64,000 nucleotides of DNA from Hamiltosporidium tvaerminnensis (GCA_022605425.2 JAKIMF020000005.1:1088501-1152500); one strand, 5' to 3'. Numbered from the stretch's first letter, positions 13,486-26,206 are shown. The notes: generated by a model from the letters alone, not told the origin. Made by a program: numbers and translations.

Positions 13486-13745
13486 AATAAATTCCGAGTT
13501 AAAATATTTTCCCCACCTTTATACATTTTTCTACCTAATACACAACCATCCTTTCTTCTTCTAAATCCGACTCTTCACTTATGTTAAAAGTCGGTTCCTC
13601 TGGTGTGGTTCATAACACTAAGATAAGGATGCTATTATTTTTTGTTTTATAAGTAACATCTTCTTCCTGGATACTCATTTGTTTTGCAGTGGATATATTT
13701 CTCGTGTATCTCGATCCTTTAATAGCATCAACGGTATACATTTTA
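13486..13745 (-). mobile_element. RLE retrotransposon relic a (3' end only)
   Basis: This is homologous to the last 240 bp or so of the intact element at 33100-36894, in the same orientation. It keeps the 3'-terminal motif (AATAAATTCCGAGTTAAAAT at 13486-13504, equivalent to 33100-33120) and the region for the acidic C-terminal tail (the AAATCCGACTCTTCACTTATG block near 13565). It is heavily truncated at its 5' end, as expected for target-primed reverse transcription, and has no open frame. Confidence 0.75.
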
Positions 13746-14759
13746 TCTACATGTAAAATTTAAAATCCTTTGCAAATTTGTTTTTATAGTTTGATATGTA
13801 GAGTTGTCTGAATTTTCAAAGTAATGAACATATATGTGTAAATTCAGGATTATAAATCGATTTACATACATCAAAAGAAACTCCTGAATAACGTAGCTAC
13901 AAATCGCAAATATTTTCGGACATTTTTATATTTTCTTAAAATTTAAAAATTCCCGAAAAAGATCTAGGCTCCTTGTAAACAATATTGATTTGATACAGAA
14001 AACCGAGCCTCTATTTTTAATTATGCATTCATGTGAAAGAGCTGATATGGTTAAAATTTGTAGTATTTATATAAAACCACGTGTATTTGAAAAACAAGCT
14101 ATGGTTCAATATACAAAAACAAGCAACAATTATAAATGTAAATTTCTTGTAAATCTTAAAATTAAACTTTAGTTTATATAATAAACAAGAAAATTGGCAC
14201 ATATTTGTAAAACTGCTACATAAAAAGCCAGTACATTATAAATTTATCTCAAATGTATTTTTGGAAATACTATTTTAATTTCAAAAATATTAAAAATAAC
14301 TTAATAAGATGATAAAATAATCTCAAAACAAAGCTTCAATTCCCTATTTTGTAGATACCGCAGGAATATCAGTTCAAATAAGAACATGAATGTTTAGTTA
14401 TGTCATAAAAAATTTAGAAAGTTTTTATAAAATATGGCTGTAATTAAGAAAGGCATTATTACTAATCCTTGTTAAAATAGCAAGAATAATGTCTAAATAT
14501 ATAAAATCTTAGAAGTAATGATAGTTTAATTTATAAAACAACTATTCTTCTGGCTCAATGTAAATGTTTTCTAAATTTTATAATTCTTAATTTACTTTTG
14601 AATCTCCTATTTCCGAATTATAATATATATTCTATTCTCTTTTTGAAGATTAAAAAAGACCTATTAATATAAACATCTGAATATGCTTTGTAATTAAGAT
14701 AGACTTTTATATAATCATTAAATATCACACAAAGAGCTTCGAAACTTTCATCATTCTTG
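13746..14759. other. Intergenic, nothing recognised
   Basis: A 60-codon frame at 13990-14172 (plus) is within chance expectation. There are no repeats or RNA genes that I can support. Confidence 0.4.
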
Positions 14760-16480
14760 TCAAATCGACACAATTAGATGCAAATTTTTCAAATATCAGA
14801 GGATTTGAAATAAATATTTAAATTAGAAACTGATCGCTTCAAAAAACCATCCTCGTCGTAAAACGATTCATATTGTAGAGCATCAGGCTTTATGAAATCA
14901 ATATAAGACAACATAATTTTTTCAGAGAATATTTTACATTCATAAATATCTTTGTAATCGTATGAGTCAAAGATGAACACATATTTTCCAAGAGGCTTGA
15001 TAAAGCTCGAAAATATTCTTTACACTTTAAATCAAAAAAACTTTGTTTTTGTATTTTTCGAAAGATAATAATATTTCATCTGGTTCGTTCTAAGTATACA
15101 ATCTGATATGACTCTGCTGAATTCAATATACTTATCAAAGATAATATGGGTGTTATTATTGCAAAATTGAAGATTTTTTTTGATAAAATCAACCATATGT
15201 ATAGATTCGGCAATAATTTCCGTTTTGAGAATAATATGCCTCGTTATTGTATCAAATAATTCATATTGCTTATCAGGCCTTGAAAAATATATTTATTTTC
15301 GTCATACTCCTCATAGTCTTCGTATTCCGAGTAACAAGTCTTTACAGATAATGTACGATACTTATGTGAGTTTTTTTATTGGAATTATACTGAGAAACTG
15401 TAAATATTTAAGTATTAAAATCCATAAAGACGAGTTTCTCACTAAATTAATATCATAAGTAATTTATTTTCTATAAAGTGTTTGATATGTATTAAACTCG
15501 AGTAGTAAATGAATATAGGTGAATTATTATCACATAGATCAATTTTTTCAATGTATTCTAACATATTTTCGTTCAAATGAACAAGTATGTCATATTTTCC
15601 AAATCCATCCAAAAAAAATTTTCTTTCTCTGCGACTGAATCTATTGAATCTGGAAATTGTTTAAGATCTTTTTGTATATTATTTGAGTCAATATATAAAT
15701 CTCCTGATACAAAAGTTTGTATATCTGCAAAACATAAATCTTCTTTTAGGCCACTAAACACTGTATATGACTTTTTTTGTATTGATCATTCCCTTTAAAT
15801 ATTTCCTTGGTGATGAAGTTAAGTTAAGTTCGAAGGTTTCCTTTGTCGATTCTAGTTGTGACTTAGACATTTAGGTTGTTTTTTTTTCAAGGTGGTGTTG
15901 TTAATTTTTCTTAGAATTCTAATACGAGCGAATAGGTTTCGACTGGTCTTCGACTTGTGCTTTAGATACATTAGAAGAAACCTTGCAATTTTCAAAACTA
16001 TTACATTGTTCTTCGGAAGAACGATTTTAATAACTATTTTCATATTTATTGATTCACAAACCAGGTCTCTTTCAAAATCATTTGTATCACAATGTGTTAA
16101 AAAAACAAAGGAACGATCTGTAGCATAATCCTCCGGACAGCTTCTTTGTAATTATGTTTTTTATGAGTACCATAAGGATGAAAATAATTTTTTTGTTGAA
16201 ACGTTTTTTTGCTTCGCCTTCAATTTTATAAAGCTTGTTTGAATTTTCAGCGGGATGATCATTATATGAGCGCTTCTACTATAATTTCTTTTTTAGTATC
16301 ACAAACATCTTCATAACTATTGTGTGTAGCTTCTTTTTGCAATTATACTGTGGTTTGTTCTATAACAAATACATTATTAAAATAATTTTGGTCATGACCA
16401 CTGGATTCTGGTTTACAGCAATAACTCGTTACATTGTCTTCCATTTTTATAGGAAGACTATTATTCTGGTGATGAGGCTC
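14760..16480 (-). pseudogene. Decayed relative of the 4560-5744 secreted protein
   Basis: On the minus strand, coding-like pieces follow one another but jump frame and hit stops. Open fragments include 15573-15761 (contains ENFFWMDLENMTYL) and 14789-14980 (ends FKSSDI). In the C-terminal third the order of matches to the 394-residue protein is preserved: AESIHM against IQSIHI, NNNTHIIFDKYIEF against TNTHIGFDEILL, DCILRTNQMKYYY against DCLLYELKAKSYF, and GKYVFIFDSYDYKDIYE against KKISIFIKKSNDEYDVIE. The N-terminal two thirds have similar polar composition but no clear alignment. I infer a dead paralogue. The exact 5' limit is uncertain. Confidence 0.5.
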
Positions 16481-17112
16481 TGAGGAAAGGATCGTACTAG
16501 AAATGTAAAAAACCTAAGGATTTATCATGTATGTGATTAAAGCTTTTATTATATATGTAAAATATATTAATTTAATCAAATTTTAATTTAAATCTACCGA
16601 TAAAATATAATTTTTAAAACTAAAATATGGCTTTTAATCGAACCATATATTAGAAAAAAAGCTCTTGTTGATAAAAAAAAATAGATTAAAATTACAGAAA
16701 TTTTGATTACTATTTCTAACATTATAATATAGGTCTTTTCTATTTGCTAAATAAAAAGTTTTTGGGAGGTTTTGCAACATATCTATATCCTGTATAAGCT
16801 AATTGCCATTTTATATAAAAAAGACAGAAGATTGACATAATATTTTTACATGCGATTTTATATTCGTAGTGTCGCTTAATACCTTCAGCATTATTTGATC
16901 GTTTCAAACAAGAGGTATTTAACACAACTATTTATAATAGCATTTTATTTCTATTTACTTCTTGGTGCAGGTTTAGTAACAATAAGAATAGATATGATTA
17001 CTCGCAATTGCGCCAAGAAAACTTACTTTTTTTTTGTATTATCTAAATGTGTTTTCCATTTTTTTTAAAACTTAAAATTATTCTTACATTATTTAAGAAA
17101 ATAATTTTATTT
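16481..17112. other. Intergenic, nothing firm
   Basis: A 61-codon minus-strand frame at 16740-16925 is slightly more coding-like in composition than its surroundings but has no recognisable domain. Confidence 0.35.
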
Positions 17113-17360
17113 AATTAATTCCAGGTTAAAATATACTTAGGGTTTTGACATATTTTCTTCTATCTCTTTAACATCTATCTGTTCTTCTCTTAACACTGAC
17201 ACTTTATTTATGTTCATTGTCAGTTGCTCTTATATGATTCCTCGATCACAAATAACGGGATTTACTATTTTTTGTTTTAAAATGCTTAAAACGGTCTTTA
17301 CCGGTACTCGCTTGTTTTAAAGGAAGAGGCGGTTTCTCGCGTTGATTTAATCAAAAAAGT
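17113..17360 (-). mobile_element. RLE retrotransposon relic b (3' end only)
   Basis: This matches the 3' end of the intact element from its terminal motif (17113-17130, ATTCCAGGTTAAAAT-like) through the acidic C-terminal tail region. It has no open frame. Its 5' truncation point lies only tens of bases from that of the oppositely oriented relic h. Confidence 0.65.
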
Positions 17361-17399
17361 TAAGAATTCAAACAATTACACTATCAAGCAAAATGTTTT

Positions 17400-17830
17400 T
17401 TGGCAAAAATTTCGGTATTTCGGTAAAAAAAATTTAACTTGAATCTTTAAGGTATTAATACAAATATCTATGATTATGGAAGCCTATATCCAGTCAAAGT
17501 ACTCATAAATTTTACCGAAGTAATTTATTTTGATCGAGAAAGAGTAGGACTCGGGTTAGATCGTATTTGAAGAAAATTAAGAGACGGAATCAAGAGTACT
17601 ATGCGAGGACTTACACTCCACCTAGGCCATAACTTCTTTTAGGAAAAGCAAGTAATCAGAAGAATGATTAAACCATAACATAAATTAATATTATACCTTC
17701 TATTTTAGATGAAAGAACGGAAAATAAACACAAGCAAATTGCCAGATTTAGAACCAGATGAAAAAAAAGTTATCAAATAGTGGAAAAATTATTGAGAAAG
17801 GAAACAAATATTTTTAATCTGACTTATGAA
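17400..17830 (+). mobile_element. RLE retrotransposon relic h (3' end, plus strand)
   Basis: The plus strand around 17480-17560 aligns with the stretch of the intact element that encodes MNVEAYIQYIVLKKT and SFDRRRGLESG (residues 1140-1168). The alignment continues through the acidic tail (near 17740-17790) to a degraded terminus near 17820. Several frameshifts and stops destroy the frame. Confidence 0.55.
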
Positions 17831-18179
17831 TAAATAGACTTTGAAACGTGTTGTGTCAAACTTTAGGAAACACTGTCGATTAAAAAGAATCATAAATATT
17901 TCAATACTGTGTAAAACTTTTAATTGGTGTTAAATTTTTTACATAAAATCCATAAGGAATGTCCAAGGTATTCCCACCCAAAAATTTTATACTAAACTTA
18001 TGAGAAACTAAAACATTCATAATGTTTTGATTATTTTCGTTCATAGACTTTAATGACGGAGTTATATATTTAATAGAAAAATAATTTTAAAATTTACAAA
18101 AATATAATTCCTAGCCTATTAACTATTTTTAAATTATTTCCCAGAATTCTTTTAATTGTATAGTATTTTATTAATATAA

Positions 18180-18885
18180 GTTATTCATTGATGGAGGGAG
18201 GATAACCACATAAAAAACTTTCTGCTTGGCAATGAGTGTGTGAAACTGGTGTGAGGTCATTGTTTGGATTTTTGGTGGGAATACAACCACACTACATCTT
18301 CGGTTGTTCCAGGGAGTTGTTATGCAGAGAAGAGGTCTAAGAAATGGAGAAACTTTTTCTACAAATTTATTTGTAGTTTTTTATGTAACCAGATTGCAGA
18401 CCGCAGCTGAACATGTAGGTAATTGCCATGTAAAAGCATGGAAACCTAGCCTTGCTCACTCGGGTTAGAAGACTTAGCGCCTGGGAGATATAAAAATAAA
18501 AACCATTAAAAGCCGGGAGAGCTAATTAGCAGGTTATACCTGTTGGTATGACATTGCACTGTCTAGGTGGACCCCATGTAAATCTCTGAAATATCTTAGC
18601 TAGAAGTTTATTGGGTTCAGAAAGTGTAGAGTAAGTGGGAATTCTGCATATTCATGGGTCCGGGGGGGGGGGTTGACCTTCGATCAAACTCCATGCAACG
18701 GACATTAACAAACACCGGGCAACTTCCTCTCCTAGTAATTAGGTTCTACACAGTTATTAGATAATAGGCTTTGGGATGTAGGTATCGCAGGGGTTATCGA
18801 TGGAATTTTGGGGTAGCAGTTATTTATGTTAAACCTAGAACTGCGTTAATGTCATAAAAACAAATATAACACTTGCCACTATTTC
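18180..18885 (+). repeat. R700 repeat, copy 2 (longest)
   Basis: This is a block clearly richer in G and C than its surroundings and is the reference copy of a family seen four times in the window. The head (GGAGGGAGGATAACCACAT, from 18191) and the tail (AAATATAACACTTGCCAC, near 18862-18879) are conserved in copies 1 and 4. It holds a G11 tract at 18662-18672. No reading frame longer than chance is present, so it is either non-autonomous, a terminal or untranslated region, or an RNA-derived repeat. I found no clean inverted repeats or target duplication. Confidence 0.6.
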
Positions 18886-19004
18886 AAAAAGATGTGATAC
18901 TTTTAAATAGAGACTTATTATATAATTTTAAACAAATTTCTTTTTTGGATCTTGATTACAGAGAATAAAAGAAATAATTACTAACTGCTTTTAAATCTCA
19001 ATTA

Positions 19005-20660
19005 AATATAATTATAGGTTAATAGTTCTTTATTTTCAAAATTTTTTCCCATTATTTTACATTTCAAAGTCTTCCTCTAAATTCGACACCGTATTCATAT
19101 TTATTAATGGTTCCTCCGCATGGCTATCCCATCTAAAATATTAAAGAATAAAAATTTGTATTTGATCGTTAGACATTATATTCCGTTTATTCATTTGCTT
19201 TAAAGTAATTTATGGCTGATTATGCGACTCGGCTCTATAATAACACTAGATGACGCACTTTATAGCTCTCTTAAGATTTTAGTTCCGACTTAAGTTTTCT
19301 TCGTCGATCAAAAGAAATTGACCGACCGTCGTCATATACACTATCAATTGGATGTATGCCTCTACATCCATAAGATATTTGCAGTCTTTTAAGAAACTTC
19401 TTGTGGTATTTTTTTACAATATCGTCCTAGATCATCTCTTACAGAAGTATCTCCTAACTAATTTATAGTTAAGACTTAACTCATTTCAAATAGGTCATAA
19501 TTATTAAGCTTCTCCGTTTTAACTATTTGAAGTGGATCTTAGAAAGTAAAACATACTTAAATGAAGTTTATATATTCCATCTTCTGTCCCAAAATAATAT
19601 ACCAGGCATATTATTCCAAATTTAGACATCAGTTGATATCCTATTGTCTATACCTGCTTTTGCCTTTGGTTATTATGAATTTTTTGAACTGGGTAATTCC
19701 TAATGCGTTTTAAGATTTATATTTATATCATTTTATTAGGAGCAAATGTATGTATCGTTTCTCTTTAGTATTTTGTTTAGTATAGTCATGACCAACTATT
19801 TTTTCTCATCTCTTTGCTTAACTTTCTACTGTTTGCCAAATTTATTACAGTGTTTAACATACTTTTTGCACTCCGGAATATATTTTAGCTTAGATATAGC
19901 AGCAAAACAGTTTCTTATATTCCATTTACTCGCCATTTAGAGGATCAATAACACTTACAAGCTCGTTTTCTTGACGTATATAAATTTTTATAAGGTTTTC
20001 GTTTTTTTAATTTAATGTAGAATTTTGCAAGTTGAGAAGCTACAGAATTATTTTATCTACTTATAAATATAATCAAAGAAGTTTCTAAAAAACAATATGG
20101 AAATTTTTTGTATTATCAGCTTAAGGATTTATGGCTTCAGAATTATATTTCTTAACCTTTTTTTACCAGATAATTCTATACCGGCAGAGTCATATTGTTA
20201 CTTCGACTCAAATTGTAAGGCCAATTCTAAGTTCCGAACCAAAAAGGTAAACTCTCTTTCCAACTAGTCCGAAGTGTATATTTTTTTTTGCCAACATCGC
20301 ACACACTGCATCATTCAACTTAAGAGTGCACAACCTGTTCAAGTCAAAGCAGTTCTATATGATAAATAATTAACGATATTGATATTGTTAATTTGCAAAA
20401 ATAACATAGTTTTTGATGCTATCTCTAACGACATAGCCTTTAAACCCTTTCTATTTGCTTCTATGGTGCCTATTATAATGATTAACAGCTAAATCACCTT
20501 TGATATCTTTTTTATGCTCATCTATTGAAAAAATCAACATCTAAAAAAAATGGGGGTAAAATTACAACACAGTTTTTTTGTCTTTGATCTCCCAGTTTTA
20601 ATTCTAAAAATAATAACAGTTAAAAACCATTATTCGTCAGCGCTTGTAAAAATAGCATGA
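19005..20660 (-). mobile_element. RLE retrotransposon relic c (3' half)
   Basis: This aligns with roughly 33100-34800 of the intact element across its whole length. It starts at the terminal motif near 19005-19025 and covers the acidic tail, the endonuclease region, the zinc motif region (19750-19900), the basic linker and the end of the RT domain. Typical anchor points are the ATTTTGCAAGTTGAG block (near 20022) and GCATCATTCAACTTA (near 20308). It is 5'-truncated and full of lesions. Confidence 0.75.
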
Positions 20661-20842
20661 ATAAAATATATAAAAAGAAAAAAATATATCAACTCAATAG
20701 ATGTTTTAATTTTTTAACAAAATATTTAAAAAAATGCGTAGCATAAAAATATTCACCAGTATAAAAAAAATGGAAAGACCAAACACTAGATAATTGAAAT
20801 CTTTACTTCCTATCATATACTTGTAAAATATAAATAGAATTA

Positions 20843-21229
20843 TCATATAGTAAAGGGAAAAACAATTGTAAAAATGTCATTATTATTTGACATTACTGAT
20901 AAAGATATGAAAAGTGTATTTTCAATCAAAAGCATGAAAATATATTTAAATTCTAGCTTTAAAACGCAAATGTTGTTTCGATGACTATTAGATGATTCAA
21001 AATTCAAAATTCGAAGGCTATTATCATTATCAAATTCTGGTAGGATCGATGGCTGAATTAGTGTTCGTTCGGCTAGAGAATAGGTAGTAACAACAATATT
21101 GTTATTTATACGATTTTGGTCAAGTTTGCTAATACTCTGTTCACTTGTTGATTGAAAAGCATTTGCTCTTGTTTCATTCCTATAGCTTTCATTGTCAGAT
21201 ATACTACTTAAAATCGGACACCTATTCAT
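20843..21229 (-). CDS. Hypothetical protein, 128 aa
   Basis: The product is not recognised. The frame is open from about 21318, but the first ATG is at 21229. The codons just above it encode a hydrophobic run (LIYLTVIYIVT) that looks like a signal peptide lacking a start codon, so the original start may have been lost. The product is Ser/Asn/Glu-rich and ends with a hydrophobic segment (FKYIFMLLIENTLFISLSVM region). A frame this long is unlikely by chance at this composition. It could be a gene, or a gene recently dead through start loss. Confidence 0.45.
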   Translation of the reverse strand: MNRCPILSSISDNESYRNETRANAFQSTSEQSISKLDQNRINNNIVVTTYSLAERTLIQPSILPEFDNDNSLRILNFESSNSHRNNICVLKLEFKYIFMLLIENTLFISLSVMSNNNDIFTIVFPFTI

Positions 21230-22339
21230 ACCCACCGATTTATTTGTTACTATATATATTACTGTCAAATAAATCAATTTTAATTTATTTAATGTTAGCT
21301 CGATTTCCTTTTTTTATCGCATATCATTATTAATTAAAAAAGAGAAAGTTTTTTGTATCATAGCTTCAAAATTTCTTTTAAAAAGCTTTGTCTATACTGA
21401 TTTGAATTTATAACTGCAAATGAGGACTTTCTTTGGAAGTAAAATAAATTATCTTCAGATAGCAATCTTCTTATTAAAAGATTAACTTAATAAATAAATT
21501 TTATACAAGTTTAGTTGTTTTTCGTTCCCCAGTAAATGCACTCTTTATCTTTCGTTCGGAAAGTTTGCGCTAGGCTGACAACCTAATCAATCAAAGGTAA
21601 TTTTTCTTTAGAGCGCCTATAACACCGCGAATTTATGATTCATCGTTCAATTGTGTTCAATCCGTAGGGCAGAACGACTTATTAAAAAAAGTTGGCTATT
21701 TCGTTATGTTTTGGATTGCTTTATTTAGTTTAAAAATCTTTTTACCAGTTTTTTCTTTACTATAGATAGTTTTTGTATGTTTTGCTTTCGTTTGGTTTTT
21801 TTCATCTCAGAAACAAATATTGTAAAAATGGTGTTCTTTTTTAAATAGCGCGTTCTATTCACCAAATTACTAGAAAAATGTGCACCATTATGTTCCGAAG
21901 ACTCTAATCGCAAAAGAAGAAGTATATAAAAAGGCCTGGTATTATGCAAGAAGATGCTTTATTGAAACCTAGATAATTTGAAAGTAAAATATATCAGGGA
22001 AGTTTTGAGTATTTATCTTACAAAGATCTCCCCGAGAATGCCTAAGAAGCAAAACCTATCGCTTCGAAGAGAAAATGTTTACGAAAACCAAGTGAAAGCA
22101 TAATTTAAGATGAGCAGTTTAGGTGATCTTCAATTGCTCTTATTTAAAAGAAACACGATGGAAATCTTTAAGAAAAAAAAATGAGAAATCTGAGGGTAGA
22201 AAGAGATGAATAAAAGAAAAACAATGTTTGTGTTATGTTATGCTGAAGTTGCTTTTTTCGCCTTTTATCTAGGCATGAAACATCGAGCTTCGTGTCAAAC
22301 GTAACGAAATTTTAATCTACAGTAAAACGAAAAAGACAA
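21230..22339. other. Intergenic, nothing firm
   Basis: A patch at 21520-21720 is less AT-rich but matches nothing I know. A 74-codon minus-strand frame at 21725-21949 is near chance length. The upstream end of retrotransposon relic f could extend into the right-hand part. Confidence 0.35.
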
Positions 22340-25003
22340 CTTGTGTACATATGATTAGGGTTTGGTTTCATTTGTTCGGGTATTAATCAGGCCATTTCAT
22401 TCATTTGATCGGTCTTCGGATATCATTTATTTGTTATACAAAGAAAATTCACCGAATATTGCAAAATTATATTTTAAAAATGCTGCGATTCTTCCTGTAT
22501 ACTTTATGAAATTTTACAAGTCTTGTGTTTGGAATGACCCTTTGGGTCTAAACTTAGTATTATAAGCTTCTATCTGATACCCGAATTTAAAACAAAGCAA
22601 AGTTCTGAGCATTTAGCCTATATATTTCAAACTTGTATAAGCTGAAGTGAGAAATTGTGACGAAAGTTGTAAGTAACAGAGTGAAATACCAGGGTTCTAT
22701 CAGATACTCAGTTGGGTGCAGTGAGAAGAAAAGTACAACGTCATCATTGCATTTCTTTAATACAGAAAACGAGAATATCCTTAGACAACATAGGACTATG
22801 GAAAAACTGATTATAATCAGTACTTTATAGTTATCTAATAGAATGCATCGAAAGATTTATTTCAACAGTAGATATAATTTTTGATAAAAAGAATTAACGG
22901 GAAAGTTAGATTAGAAAGGTGAAAAATTATGAAAAAGAACATATTAAAGAAAATAGTACTTTACTATATGTATTTACCTCATTTTTTTGTGTTTTATATG
23001 TATTTATTAAGCCAAAAGCCCACCGATAAATACAAAAAGGTGACAATAGAAACAGATCACAAATTCACTATTGATTTCAAGATCCTAGCAAAAGTTAAAT
23101 AAAAATCAAAAAAAAAGACTGAGAAGAGTAATTGACTAAGAAAAATATGGGATTGGAAACATACAGAGAGAATTAAGAACCTAACGATCAATTCTCATAA
23201 AAAAAAGCACCTCTTCTTAAATAAAAACTGCTTGAAATTACCCTGTAGCAATAAAATATATCATTGGTACCCCAGCAAGCATTTCATTTAAAAAAAAATA
23301 TCAAACCGTTAAAAGATTAGAGAAATTTTATAAGATTGAATTAAATCAAGAAATATATTCTAAGCAATCAAGAACCAGGAAACCTTTTCTATAAAGAATC
23401 GTATAGCTGTACTATGGCTTCGACCAGGCGAATTTTTGAATTTGAAAGAATCAAAGTGCTTTGCTAATAAAGAAAAAAATATATCAATCTAAACTATGTC
23501 AAGAACTTCTAAATTTCCAGCTGAAAATTTGAAGACTTTAAGTTAGTATAGAGTTCAAAATAAAAATATACTCAAAGCTACTTTCCGATAATCAAAGACA
23601 AAAAGAAACATCATAAAAAAAGCAGAAATTCTACGTGGTAGAGAAATACCAAACATGATATTGTACTTATATAAAACTTCTTAAAGGTGAAATAAAGTTA
23701 TAAATGAAAATTCGAGAAATGAGATGAAGAAGCTTAGTCACGTAACTTATTAAAGAAATAACAATGAAAACCAATATAAAAATGACATTATTGTGAAATA
23801 AAGAGCTGGATTAGGTAAATTACTCCCCAATATGGTCAAGAAATCATTCTAAAGACCACATGAGAAGAGTATTCTGCTATATTTTAAGTATATATGTATT
23901 ATGGTCAGCTTATGTATATTTAACATCGTAGTCAGTCTTAAACATTATGCTTTAGCAACAAAATGATAAAACGCATGCCATTGTTATAACGTCTCGCCCG
24001 CCATCAAAATTAAACCAATCTTTGACAGATACTCCTTCTATTTTCGAAATATCTATCTGCAACGGGTAACTAAGATTTGTTTAGAAATATTTTTTCTCAA
24101 AAAAAGTAGTATTTTTTTTAGAGTTCTTATATTCCTTACCTTTTTCTATCATTCATGAGTTAAATATGATATAATTTTATAGTTATTAAAAAATTATTGA
24201 TTAGTTATTATGTAGTAGAATTACATTTTAAAGAATATTCGACGGCATAAGGAAGGGTTAGATATCTCGAGCATGTATGTATTTGCATATAGATTAAGCT
24301 TGTAAAAAAATAGGTCTAAATCCGTTGAATGACTCTTTGAAAACGAGTTAGAGGTAGAAAAGAGAAATACAGATAAAACAGATATCGATTGTTGCAATAA
24401 AGGGTTTAGAAATGTATTTTTGATAAGAGCAAAAATAGATGATCCATATGGATTGAAATAAGAACTAGAGACATATTTTATATCATTTAATAGAGAAACG
24501 AACAAATTTGACGCTTCAAAAACAGATTAGATTACATAATAAATATAAGGTTATGGTAATCCTCTATTCAATAACATAAATGGTGTTGTTTAAAAAATAC
24601 CAAAAGAAGTAGCGTGAAGACTAAAAATTTCAGGAATGTTGAAGCATATATTCTGTCGAAAGCTTATAAGGAGAGAATGAAACTATTTTTATTTGATAGA
24701 TAAAGAGAATATTAGGCAGAAGAAAATTCCGAAGAGAGCTATTAAAGTGAGCCATAAAGTTGTTTTTTAAATCTTAGATTCTTTAAATATCAAAAAACTT
24801 CTCAGGGCAAGCGAATAACAAAAAAGACGTTTTAAACGAGCAAATACATAAAAATATTTTATTTTTTATTTTAGATGTCATAACATCTTTGGAAGAACAA
24901 GCCTATTTAAAGAATCTTTATAATTTGAAGAAAAGTAGAGGGTGTATAAAATGATCAAAAAAATTGTAAAAAAGATAGAATATTTTTTAACTTAGAATTT
25001 AAT
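22340..25003 (+). mobile_element. RLE retrotransposon relic f (RT to 3' end)
   Basis: The plus strand aligns in order with the intact element from about residue 430 to its 3' end. Matched blocks are the start of the RT domain (22390-22540), the YKLTTKCVTKVV and LGAVRGVQGAKEQ region (22635-22780), the FCYIQDRNVFWG region (near 23870-23890), the RRHNEVVRCLH region (near 24240), the endonuclease region (24300-24650) and the terminal motif near 24987-25003. It is very decayed, with no open frame on the coding strand; the 94-codon minus-strand frame at 24221-24505 is a shadow. Its 3' part lies inside duplicated segment A. Confidence 0.65.
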
Positions 25004-25199
25004 ATAAACATAATTTATTATTTGTTTCATGTCTTGTGAAAATTTGATCGAGAATATGGGTGCAATGATATCCAAGCTTTGCAATATTCATAAGTTTTTA
25101 AATAATCTGCAGTTAACTGACATATTTTATTTATCCTTTCAAATGAATATTGTAACAAAGTGACAAATATAGTATGCCACGTAGAAAAATAGCATAATA

Positions 25200-26050
25200 A
25201 AGCCTAATTAAGAAAGATTTTAAATAAATTCGGCAAGAAAAAGTGGTTTCAGAAAGTTTGTTAAGTGCCATGCTTTGATACAAAGAGATTATTTGTTTGT
25301 CTTAAATTAAAGCTCTAAAAAGCCATTTAAATCTTAGAAATAGCATGAAAGAAACTCTGTAAAAAAAAGATAGGATCGTTGATCTATCCTCAAAAAATCG
25401 GTAGAATAGTGAGAAATTCGGGCGATGCTTGAAAAGAAATAAGTAGAGCACATATAAAAAAATTGGTCTAAATAAATGAATAAAAGCACGTTTATGTGAT
25501 TAACCAGTTATTAACCATACCTAAACACCGTAGATATTGTTTAAAAACCATCTAATCGGATAATATCTAGTTATCTCAAAAAGAATTATAACTACAACTG
25601 CACAGGAAAAGTAAAGACTTAATCCAGTATTACTCGCATACATGAACCTACTCTAAATTGTAAATCGGTTTTCACAATTAAACGATGGTAGCCAAGACAT
25701 ATATCAAGCCTTTCTTAGACATAGGAATACATGCTTGTAAGACATAGAAATTCGCCAAACGTAACGAAGCGACGATGGATGTATGGTAAACCATCTTTAA
25801 TTTTATGTAGGAATTAGCAATAACCTATTAAGATGACTGAAAACCTCCGGGAATATCGGTTTCAAAAATACTATGAAATTTCAAATTTGTAAACGAGGTC
25901 GAAAAAACCAGATATCAGATGTGCTATATTTGAAACGTTCGAAATTCGAGTATTAAAAATAACAGAAAATGTTATTTCGACCGTTGACGACTTTATTTTC
26001 GTACAAAAATTACTTGCATAAGGAAATATAAAAATCACAGTATCCTTGGT
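25200..26050 (+). mobile_element. APE-type non-LTR retrotransposon RT relic (copy A)
   Basis: Decayed plus-strand coding follows the RLE relic. The clearest part, 25675-25800, reads KTYIKPFLDIGIHAC then KFAKRNEATMDVW. This fits the conserved tail of RTE/Jockey-type reverse transcriptases, where a YK..(I/L)RP.L.YG(S/C)E.W motif is followed by K(R/K)DE and a helix. The copy at 51620-52440 also shows a KYLGVLL motif at the expected distance upstream. There is no open frame. Subfamily is uncertain, though RTE is plausible given the element at 41875-44968. Confidence 0.45.
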
Positions 26051-26206
26051 TTCAACGAATATTACAGTCTATTGATCGCAAAAAATAGAAGTTTTAGAAA
26101 ACAAGGTTTAATCTCTAAGTCAGCTCTAAGCCATTAAGCAAATAAGTTGGTAAGTAACAACACGTTTAAATTAAAAAAAAATAATTTTAAAACAATATAT
26201 ACATTT

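Noticed and set aside
18180-18885. R700 as a solo LTR
   Set aside because: The unit could be read as TG...CA, but conservation runs past the candidate right end (AATATAACA) and the flanks show no matching target duplication.
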